A stretch of 8,292 nucleotides of DNA. Source: an uncultured Eubacteriales bacterium (GTDB lineage: Bacteria > Bacillota > Clostridia > Oscillospirales > CAG-272). The DNA lies in NCBI GenBank assembly GCA_934476315.1, contig CAKSNQ010000058.1, positions 1 to 8,292 of the forward strand. The letters run 5' to 3'. Below, one piece after another: positions 1 to 4,250 of the stretch; the first letter of the stretch is position 1, and each line of letters opens with the position of its first letter. The translations under genes were made by a program, and so were the position numbers. The notes beneath the pieces were generated by a model that saw only the letters and a program-made list of their open reading frames with translations, searched no databases and was not told the DNA's origin.

Positions 1-29
1 AGTCAGGTGTTGCAAGGCTTTTCAAGGTT

Positions 30-52
30 TTTGCGACCGCTGTGCTCGCAAA
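30..52. repeat. 7-bp inverted repeat next to the tRNA-Ser fragment
   Basis: TTTGCGA (30-36) and TCGCAAA (46-52) are perfect complements around a 9-base loop. It could be the remnant of the long variable arm of the tRNA-Ser, because it begins just after the anticodon stem position. Alternatively it is part of an attachment-site arm. On the plus strand the stem is followed by TTTT, so a weak terminator cannot be excluded. Confidence 0.45.
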
Positions 53-93
53 TTTTCAAGACCGCCTCGTTATGACCGCTTCGATAACCCTCC
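53..93 (-). pseudogene. 5' half of a tRNA-Ser(UGA) gene, disrupted after the anticodon loop
   Basis: On the minus strand, bases 93 to 53 read as the start of a class II tRNA-Ser: a GGAGGGT acceptor strand, TA at positions 8-9, a D-stem TCG/CGA around a loop containing AGCGGTCATAA, then GCGGT followed by the loop CTTGAAA with anticodon TGA at 58-56. Translated, it gives the peptide GHNEAVLK, which I recall as typical of spurious ORFs over tRNA-Ser(UGA). The 3' strand of the anticodon stem should be ACCGC but reads ATTTG. No T-arm (GGTTCGAATCC type) and no acceptor 3' strand follow before the window edge. It is therefore not a functional tRNA as seen. It may be half of an integration site with the crossover near the anticodon loop, or simple decay. 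Confidence 0.65.
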
Positions 94-126
94 GTGTTTG
101 CTATTTAATTGTGATTTTTCTCGCCT

Positions 127-264
127 TTAGAATTCTCGATAGAGATCATTTCGGACAGATATTTTACCGTCTTGAAAACGGCGTGTTTTGAACCTCTTTC
201 GGAGTTCTGCATCTTGCATCATCGCGCGGCTGACTAAGATTTCAAGACTGATCTCTTCGGCCAC
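127..264 (-). CDS. Small hypothetical protein, 45 aa, GTG start
   Basis: I do not recognise this protein. The reading frame opens with GTG at 264, nine bases after a strong GGAGG (278-274), and ends with TAA at 129-127. It begins MAEEISLEILVSRAM, contains a basic stretch (RKRFKTRRF, residues 22-30) and ends NDLYREF. It is probably soluble and mostly helical, with no signal peptide, membrane segment or cysteine. A consensus promoter lies about 70 bases upstream and no other gene shares that promoter, which supports expression. The stretch from about 60 to 260 is visibly richer in A+T than the ribosomal and trk genes, hinting at a mobile origin. Its first 45 bases also resemble the 5' half of a tRNA-Ser (CTC/GAG D-stem, CTTGAAA loop), so the ORF could be fortuitous on a degenerate tRNA. 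A small element-borne DNA-binding protein is conceivable but unproven. Confidence 0.5.
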   Translation of the reverse strand: MAEEISLEILVSRAMMQDAELRKRFKTRRFQDGKISVRNDLYREF

Positions 265-338
265 TTGAGTACACCTCCGTATGCAACGGGACTATGAAAT
301 TGTGCGGAATCCGTCAGGCGGCAAACCGTCCACCCCGT

Positions 339-367
339 AGTATACCACAGATACCGCCGCGTGTCAA
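339..367 (-). promoter_or_regulatory. Sigma-A type promoter for the 45-aa ORF
   Basis: On the minus strand TTGACA (367-362) and TATACT (344-339) are separated by exactly 17 bases. The -35 is perfect and the -10 differs from TATAAT at one base. Transcription would start near 332 and run into the GGAGG and GTG start at 264. Confidence 0.8.
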
Positions 368-422
368 GGGTGCCACGGGATTTTCCGATGCCGTGTAAAC
401 AAAAAAGCCCTCGGCATCTGTG

Positions 423-458
423 ATGCACCCCCAAAGTCAGACACTTTTGGTGGTGCAT
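423..458. repeat. Imperfect palindrome abutting the end of the MBOAT remnant
   Basis: ATGCACC (423-429) pairs with GGTGCAT (452-458). Inside it, CCAAAGT (431-437) pairs with ACTTTTGG (443-450) apart from one bulged T, leaving a 5-base loop. The MBOAT reading frame stops right at its edge (460). It could be a terminator hairpin for the minus-strand gene, with the GGGCTTTTTTG run further on (about 408-398), or the scar of a mobile element that removed the gene's 3' end. Confidence 0.6.
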
Positions 459-459
459 A

Positions 460-972
460 TCAGATAAGGTAGGCGACGGAAAGCAGGGAGACGGCGGCAA
501 CGCCGCCCACCTCCAGCCCAGCCGGCAAGACCCGGCTCGGAATCCGGAGAATCCGTTCGGCACAGCGCGCTCTCAGCGGGGTTGCCGCGACCGCGCAGAC
601 CACAAGCAACGGCGCGCAGGACAAAAGCCGATACAGCGAGGGGTTGTTTGCCAAGGTGCCGCCGAAGCCGAACATGACCTTGAGGTAGGCAAATCCCGCC
701 CCGAAATTTTCAAAGACGAACAGCACCCAACCGATCGCCACGCAAAGCGATGTGTACACATGCCCGACGGCGGCGGGGAGGCGGTTCAGGCACTTGAGCA
801 GGAACAGCTTTTCGCAGATCAGCAACCCCACGCAGATCGACTCGTCCCCCGCGTAGAAAACCGGGCTGAACACGAAAAGCATCGTATTTTTCCACGCCTT
901 GGGCACAAGATAGTATACGACCAGAACGCACGTCAGAAAATACTGCAAAAAGGTCAGACCGGAAAAGACCAT
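460..972 (-). pseudogene. MBOAT (AlgI/DltB-like) O-acyltransferase, internally deleted remnant
   Basis: Intact members are multi-pass membrane enzymes of about 450-500 residues that move acyl groups onto exported polysaccharide. This frame has only 170 codons. Residues 1-41 match the family N-terminus (VFSGLTFL, YYLVPKAWKN, the FY[A] motif), and residues from about 48 onward match the C-terminal part (EKLFLLK, LNRLP, GHVYT, IGWVLF, AYLKVMFGFGG). The roughly 300 residues between them are missing in frame, including the HGxxW segment with the essential histidine, so it cannot be active. The usual final NPFLYFRF-like tail is also gone; the frame ends AYLI at a palindrome. Several conserved positions are now cysteine (LKCLNRLP, FLTCVL), consistent with drift. 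GGAGG seven bases before the ATG at 972 is intact, and the stop of the upstream small gene lies between the two. No DHHW/AlgX-like partner is present. Confidence 0.8.
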
Positions 973-974
973 AC

Positions 975-1231
975 TCAGCCTCCGATTACAAAGTCACCGG
1001 TACCCGTCTCCTCAGGCGGAATCAGTCCGCCGCCCTTGCCTTCATCGGCGGGAACAACGGCGAGATTGGTCAGATTTTTACCGAAATTTCCTTGACTGCC
1101 GCGTCGATCTTGGCATATTCGGACGCCGCCGGCTTTGCCTCGCCCTCGCTGTCCTCTCCCTCGTAGGATGCCTCGGCAAGGACGCTCAGCGCCATAACGA
1201 TAGCGAGCAGTACAAGAATCCACTTTTTCAT
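975..1231 (-). pseudogene. Small exported protein upstream of the MBOAT gene, apparently frameshifted
   Basis: The frame starting at ATG 1231 encodes a clear signal peptide: MKK, a hydrophobic core WILVLLAIVMALSVL, and a possible AEA cleavage site at residues 19-21. An acidic linker (YEGEDSEGE) and AASEYAKIDAAVKEISVKI follow, ending at TGA 1072-1070 after 53 residues. In another frame, reached by restoring one A in the AAAAA run just before this stop, protein-like sequence continues as NLTNLAVVPADEGKGGG to FVIGG and stops at 977-975. That stop lies between the GGAGG and the ATG of the MBOAT gene, as expected for a coupled operon. I therefore read it as one gene of about 86 codons with a single-base loss, or a sequencing error. 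If the frameshift is rejected, the 53-aa product (1070-1231) stands alone. No lipobox cysteine is seen. The family is not recognised. Confidence 0.5.
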
Positions 1232-1334
1232 GATGTTTCAAGCTTCTTTTGTTACAATGATTCGGTCTACACCGTGCAAACACACCACCCGGATGGCGCG
1301 GCATTGCTGCAAATTGGCGAACCGGACGCCGGAG

Positions 1335-1368
1335 GCTCCCGTCACTCCGTGCGCGAGGTATCGGGAGC
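1335..1368. repeat. Inverted repeat in the rplA-to-small-gene spacer (1232-1440)
   Basis: GCTCCCG (1335-1341) pairs with CGGGAGC (1362-1368), with CTC/GAG as a short inner stem. Apart from this hairpin I see no gene in the 209 bases from 1232 to 1440. There is also a 12-base AAAAAATTTTTT palindrome near 1427-1438 and an AT-rich TTATATAAG on the minus strand near 1395-1387 without a matching -35. The promoter of the small exported-protein gene is therefore unresolved. Confidence 0.4.
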
Positions 1369-1440
1369 GCCCTTGATCGGTTCTACTTATATAACGATTG
1401 CGGGCATGAAAGGTCGGGAGATTTCAAAAAATTTTTTCAG

Positions 1441-1479
1441 AACAGAAAAGGGGCTGCCGCGCAAGCGCGACAACCCCTT
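1441..1479 (-). terminator. Intrinsic terminator ending the rpmG-rplA operon
   Basis: In minus-strand RNA, AAGGGGUUGUCGCG pairs along its full length with CGCGGCAGCCCCUU around a CUUG loop, followed by UUCUGUU. The two imperfect positions are G-U pairs only on the minus strand (they would be C-A mismatches on the plus strand), which fixes the orientation. It begins 26 bases after the rplA stop. Confidence 0.88.
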
Positions 1480-1505
1480 AATTTAGCCACTTACCGAGTG
1501 AAAAC

Positions 1506-2201
1506 TCAGCTCAGCTTTGCCTGGTTGATCTTGATGCCGGGGCCCATCGTCGAGGCGAGAACGCAACTCTTGATGTACTGACCCTTTGCCGTAGCCGGCT
1601 TTGCCTTGATGACAGCGCCAACCAGTGTGTTGAAGTTCTCGGTCAGCTTTTCAGCGCCGAAGGAAGCCTTGCCGATCGGGCAGTGGATGATGTTGGTCTT
1701 GTCCAGACGGTACTCGATCTTACCGGCTTTCGCCTCGGTGACAGCACGAGCCACATCGGTCGTAACCGTACCTGCCTTGGGAGACGGCATCAGACCTTTA
1801 GGACCGAGGACCTTACCCAGACGACCGATGACGCCCATCATATCGGGAGAAGCAATCACGACGTCGAAGTCGAACCAGTTCTCCTTCATGATCTTCTCGG
1901 CGTATTCCATACCGCCAACGTAGTCCGCGCCTGCGTCCTTCGCCAGCTGCTCGTTTTCGCCCTTGCAGAAAACCAGCGTCTTGACCGTCTTACCGGTACC
2001 GTTCGGGAGCACGACAGCGCCGCGCACCTGCTGGTCGGCGTGACGGGAGTCAACGCCCAGGCGGATATGCAGCTCGATGGTCTCGTCGAACTTCGCCTTG
2101 GAGGTCTGGCACACCAGCGCCAGCGCCTCAGCGGGATCATACAGCTTATTCTTCTCCAGCAGCTTTACGCTGTCCGAATATTTCTTACCAAATTTAGCCA
2201 T
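1506..2201 (-). CDS. rplA: 50S ribosomal protein L1
   Basis: L1 forms the mobile L1 stalk of the large subunit, binding 23S rRNA helices 76-78 and helping deacylated tRNA leave the E site. In many bacteria it also represses its own operon by binding its mRNA. The product has 231 residues, the usual length, starting MAKFGKKY. The family signature is present as GKVLGPKGLMPSPKAGTV, with Ser where Asn is usual (MPNPK). A GAGGAGG sequence lies just before the ATG. It is the last gene of the operon: rplK ends 14 bases upstream, and a terminator follows at once. In most Clostridia rplJ and rplL would come next; here they are absent. Confidence 0.98.
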   Translation of the reverse strand: MAKFGKKYSDSVKLLEKNKLYDPAEALALVCQTSKAKFDETIELHIRLGVDSRHADQQVRGAVVLPNGTGKTVKTLVFCKGENEQLAKDAGADYVGGMEYAEKIMKENWFDFDVVIASPDMMGVIGRLGKVLGPKGLMPSPKAGTVTTDVARAVTEAKAGKIEYRLDKTNIIHCPIGKASFGAEKLTENFNTLVGAVIKAKPATAKGQYIKSCVLASTMGPGIKINQAKLS

Positions 2202-2215
2202 TCTCGTGTTCCTCC

Positions 2216-2641
2216 TCAGTCTTCGACCGTAATACCCATCGAACGGGCAGTGCCTGCGATCATGCTCATTGCGCTTTCGATCGAAGCGGCATTGAGGTCG
2301 GGCATCTTGGTTTCGGCGATCTTTCTCACCTGCTCGCGCGTGATCTTAGCGACCTTGGTCTTGTTCGGCGTAGCGGAAGCCGTCTCGATGCCGCATGCCT
2401 TCTTGATGAGCACGGGCGCGGGGGGCGTCTTGGTGATAAAGGTGAAGGAACGGTCGGCGTACACGGTGATGACGACCGGGATGATCAGACCGATGTCATT
2501 CTTGGTACGCTCGTTGAACTCCTTGGTGAAGACGGGGATAGCCACACCGTATGCACCGAGGGCAGGACCGACAGGCGGCTGAGGAGTTGCTTTGCCTGCG
2601 GGGAGCTGCAATTTGATATAACCCATAATTTTCTTTGCCAT
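2216..2641 (-). CDS. rplK: 50S ribosomal protein L11
   Basis: L11 binds the GTPase-associated centre of 23S rRNA together with L10/L12 and takes part in factor binding and the stringent response. I chose the ATG at 2641 (MAKKIMGYIKLQLPAGK), giving 141 residues, the standard length; it is preceded by GGAGGTG. A longer open frame starts at 2683, but its extra 14 codons lie in the leader hairpin and do not resemble L11. The N-terminal domain carries the proline-rich PQPPVGPALG segment, where thiostrepton-type antibiotics act. The following stretch reads GAYGVAIPVFTKEFN, whereas most bacteria have GQHGVNIMEF/VQF, so four normally conserved positions differ. The C-terminal rRNA-binding domain (TPNKTKVAKITREQV, MPDLNAASIESAM, ARSMGI) is ordinary. 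Its start is probably controlled by the L1-site-like hairpin upstream. Confidence 0.98.
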   Translation of the reverse strand: MAKKIMGYIKLQLPAGKATPQPPVGPALGAYGVAIPVFTKEFNERTKNDIGLIIPVVITVYADRSFTFITKTPPAPVLIKKACGIETASATPNKTKVAKITREQVRKIAETKMPDLNAASIESAMSMIAGTARSMGITVED

Positions 2642-2660
2642 GTTAAATACACCTCCATAT

Positions 2661-2700
2661 GTGGTCTGCGCGGGAGAATTCAAATTTTCTCCCTCCCACC
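2661..2700 (-). promoter_or_regulatory. Probable L1 autoregulatory site (23S rRNA mimic) in the rplK leader
   Basis: In minus-strand RNA, GUGG (2699-2696) pairs with CCAC (2664-2661), and GGGAGAA (2693-2687) pairs with UUCUCCC (2678-2672). An asymmetric internal loop lies between the two helices: GA on the 5' side and GCGCAGA on the 3' side. The 5' strand GGUGGGAGG is the same as the L1-binding strand of E. coli 23S rRNA as I recall it, and the closing ACCAC also matches. The element ends a few bases before the rplK GGAGG, so bound L1 could block initiation. It sits in the only spacer over 20 bases within the operon (107 bases). Proposed from sequence and known L1 biology, not tested. Confidence 0.7.
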
Positions 2701-2748
2701 CGTGATGCGCGGCAATTCACGCACGCACGGTAACGGTCAGAGACTGCC

Positions 2749-3297
2749 TCACGCCGTCGCTCTCTTGCGGAGGACCTCCGTTTCAAGCTCGACGGGCATG
2801 TCGCGGCGACCGCGTCTGACCAGAACGGTAGCCGTTTTCTTGTCGTCCGTGATGGTCTGGACGACGCCGCTGTAACCCTCAAACAACCCGCTGACGATGT
2901 CCACCTCGTCGCCGACCTTGAACGACAGCTCTACGCGAACCGCCTCTTCAATATTCAGCGCCGCGACCTCCTCGTCCGTCAGGGGCGTGGGGCGCGAGCC
3001 GGGTCCGACAAAGCCTGTCACGCCCGTGATGTTACGCACCGCGTGCCAGCTCTCATCCGTCATGGTCATTTTCACAAGGACGTAGCTGGGGAAGATCTTA
3101 TATTCGACTTCCTTTTCGACGTCCCCGTTCTTTTCGATCACCTTTTCCACCGGGATCCGGATGTCATAGATCAGGTGACCCAGTCCGCGGTTTTCGATGA
3201 TCTTTTCCAGACTGGTTTTTACCTTGTTTTCGTAGCCCGAGTAGGTGTGCGCCACATACCAGCGTGGGCCAACGTTCATTTCATTGATATCGCTCAT
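2749..3297 (-). CDS. nusG: Transcription termination/antitermination factor NusG
   Basis: NusG binds RNA polymerase through its N-terminal domain to modulate pausing and uses its C-terminal KOW domain to contact partners such as Rho or ribosomal protein S10. The 182-residue product has the NGN domain at roughly residues 11-110 (RWYVAHTYSGYENKV, then KIFPSYVLVKM, then VTGFVGPG) and the KOW domain at about 127-180 (FKVGDEVDIVSGLFEGYSG, MPVELE). KOW usually has GPF; here it is GLF. The ATG at 3297 leaves about ten residues before the conserved RWYV, and its GAGG overlaps the stop codon of secE, so the two genes are likely translationally coupled (9-base spacer). The 107-base gap after it holds the L1-site candidate. 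Confidence 0.98.
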   Translation of the reverse strand: MSDINEMNVGPRWYVAHTYSGYENKVKTSLEKIIENRGLGHLIYDIRIPVEKVIEKNGDVEKEVEYKIFPSYVLVKMTMTDESWHAVRNITGVTGFVGPGSRPTPLTDEEVAALNIEEAVRVELSFKVGDEVDIVSGLFEGYSGVVQTITDDKKTATVLVRRGRRDMPVELETEVLRKRATA

Positions 3298-3306
3298 GAC
3301 ACTGCC

Positions 3307-3594
3307 TCAGATCAGCGAGCCCAGGGTCAGAATTCCCTGAGAGAACGCCAAGTCGAGCAAGCACACGACCGCCGCGAGAACGACGACCACAACGATAACA
3401 ACGAGAGAATTTTTGCGCACCTGCTTCCAGGGGCTCCAGACGATCTTCTTCACTTCGCTCCGATAGCTGCGGAAAAACGCGGCGATACGGGCAAAGAGAG
3501 ACGGCTTGCCGTTCTCCTTTGCGGATTTCTTCTTCGCCTTGGCGGGGGCGTTCTTCTCGTCAAGCTCGGAGGTCTTCTTTTCGTTTTCTTCCAT
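3307..3594 (-). CDS. secE: Preprotein translocase subunit SecE
   Basis: SecE is the clamp subunit of the SecYEG protein-export channel in the cytoplasmic membrane. The product has 95 residues: a charged Lys/Glu-rich N-terminal tail (1-35), the conserved amphipathic segment at about 36-61 (RSYRSEVKKIVWSPWKQVR), and one membrane helix at about 63-85 (SLVVIVVVVVLAAVVCLL). The single helix is the usual form outside the Enterobacteria. The W[PS]xxK region reads VWSPWKQ, where VWPTRKE is common. The ATG at 3594 follows GGGAGG. It lies between rpmG (18-base spacer) and nusG (9-base spacer) in the standard Bacillota order. Confidence 0.96.
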   Translation of the reverse strand: MEENEKKTSELDEKNAPAKAKKKSAKENGKPSLFARIAAFFRSYRSEVKKIVWSPWKQVRKNSLVVIVVVVVLAAVVCLLDLAFSQGILTLGSLI

Positions 3595-3612
3595 GAAATA
3601 ACCTCCCTCGAA

Positions 3613-3774
3613 TTACTTGGACTCTTTATGAGTCGTGTGTTTGCGGCAGAAGCGGCAATACTTCTTCAGTTCGATTCTATCCGGGTCATTCTTCTTGTTT
3701 TTCTTGGTGTCATAGTTTCTCTGCTTGCACTCAGTGCACACCAGAGTTACCTTGACTCTTGCTTCGTTCGCCAT
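3613..3774 (-). CDS. rpmG: 50S ribosomal protein L33, zinc-ribbon form
   Basis: L33 is a small large-subunit protein near the E site. The 53-residue frame reads MANEARVKVTLVCTEC at the start and CRFCRKHTTHKESK at the end. Two CxxC pairs (Cys13/16 and Cys40/43) make this the zinc-binding C+ form rather than the zinc-free form induced by zinc starvation in Bacillota with two copies. The central QRNYDTKKNKKN is typical of the family. The start at 3774 is fixed by AGGAGGTG eight to nine bases upstream. It is the first gene after the operon promoter, with a leader of about 138 bases, and secE follows after 18 bases. Confidence 0.97.
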   Translation of the reverse strand: MANEARVKVTLVCTECKQRNYDTKKNKKNDPDRIELKKYCRFCRKHTTHKESK

Positions 3775-3918
3775 ACTTATCGGCACCTCCTATGATAAAT
3801 TTGCCCACCGTTACAAAGCCGGGGCATGTGTACCTCCCTCCGCCGACACACGCGTGCTCCCCCGAAACCGGGTGGCGCGGAACACGACAAAAAAAGCCTG
3901 CCACGCAGAGGTATGGCT

Positions 3919-3947
3919 ATTATACCACGCCATTTGGCATCTGTCAA
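3919..3947 (-). promoter_or_regulatory. Perfect-consensus promoter of the rpmG-secE-nusG-rplK-rplA operon
   Basis: On the minus strand TTGACA (3947-3942) and TATAAT (3924-3919) are both exact and 17 bases apart. Start of transcription is expected near 3912. The leader to the rpmG ATG is about 138 bases and contains a T7 run soon after the start, CCCGGTTTCGGGG, and GTGGC/GCCAC complements, so some leader structure is likely. Confidence 0.93.
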
Positions 3948-3961
3948 GCCGATTGCGCATC

Positions 3962-3995
3962 TTTTTCACATTTTTTTGAAGTTTTTTGCTTTTTT
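3962..3995 (-). promoter_or_regulatory. Phased A-tracts (UP-element-like) upstream of the ribosomal promoter
   Basis: On the minus strand, runs of A5, A7, A6 and A6 are centred at about 3964, 3974, 3985 and 3993. Spacings are close to one helical turn (10, 10.5, 8) and they lie directly upstream of the -35. This is what curved DNA or an UP element for the polymerase alpha subunits looks like. Inferred to boost a ribosomal-protein promoter. Confidence 0.65.
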
Positions 3996-4041
3996 CTCCG
4001 GAATTATGCGCGCTGCGCGTGCATTTCTGCAAACTTTTGCC

Positions 4042-4174
4042 ATGGAGCGCGGGAGAATAAGGCGCGGCGCGCGGCGAATACTAAGAGCGACACCACAGGG
4101 ACACGCCGCCGCGCATCCGTGAGAGGAGCGGACGGATCTCCCGGCGGCTGTCAAACACAAGGCGCGCGCTCCGT
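4042..4174 (+). other. Candidate structured RNA or leader region, unrecognised
   Basis: An outer helix can form between 4042-4051 (AUGGAGCGCG) and 4165-4174 (CGCGCUCCGU), ten pairs with one G-U. It encloses a strong hairpin: GCCGCCG (4105-4111) with CGGCGGC (4142-4148), then ATCCGT (4115-4120) with ACGGAT (4132-4137), and an 11-base loop containing GGAG. The region has no convincing ORF and lies in the 476-base space between rpmG and the next plus-strand gene. No promoter was found for it, and I match it to no known riboswitch. The region is GC-rich, so part of this pairing may be chance. Confidence 0.35.
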
Positions 4175-4204
4175 CCCATCGACGCACGGACACAGCGCCA
4201 TCCC

Positions 4205-4231
4205 GACGGCGGCAGAACACGCGCCGCCGTC
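4205..4231 (+). repeat. Perfect 9-bp hairpin just before the RBS of the hypothetical membrane protein
   Basis: GACGGCGGC (4205-4213) pairs perfectly with GCCGCCGTC (4223-4231) around a 9-base loop. The ribosome binding site AAGAAAGGA starts on the next base. Its arms repeat the CGGCGGC and GCCGCCG heptamers of the upstream hairpin at 4105-4148, so alternative pairings are possible. Confidence 0.6.
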
Positions 4232-4250
4232 AAGAAAGGAATCGGACGGT

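Noticed and set aside
1441..1505. L10 (rplJL) leader after rplA
   Set aside because: The hairpin is a U-tailed terminator and no rplJ follows.
1683..2582. 299-codon plus-strand frame over rplA and rplK
   Set aside because: Antisense shadow of two certain ribosomal protein genes; no RBS or family features.
3043..3795. 250-codon plus-strand frame over nusG, secE and rpmG
   Set aside because: Antisense shadow of three certain genes.
3895..3918. Attenuator at the very start of the rpmG leader (short stem then T7)
   Set aside because: The stem is only about four pairs and would include the first transcribed bases; too weak to call.
3826..4122. 98-codon plus-strand frame in the rpmG leader and promoter region
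   Set aside because: Arg/Ala/His-rich, no RBS, crosses the perfect ribosomal promoter.
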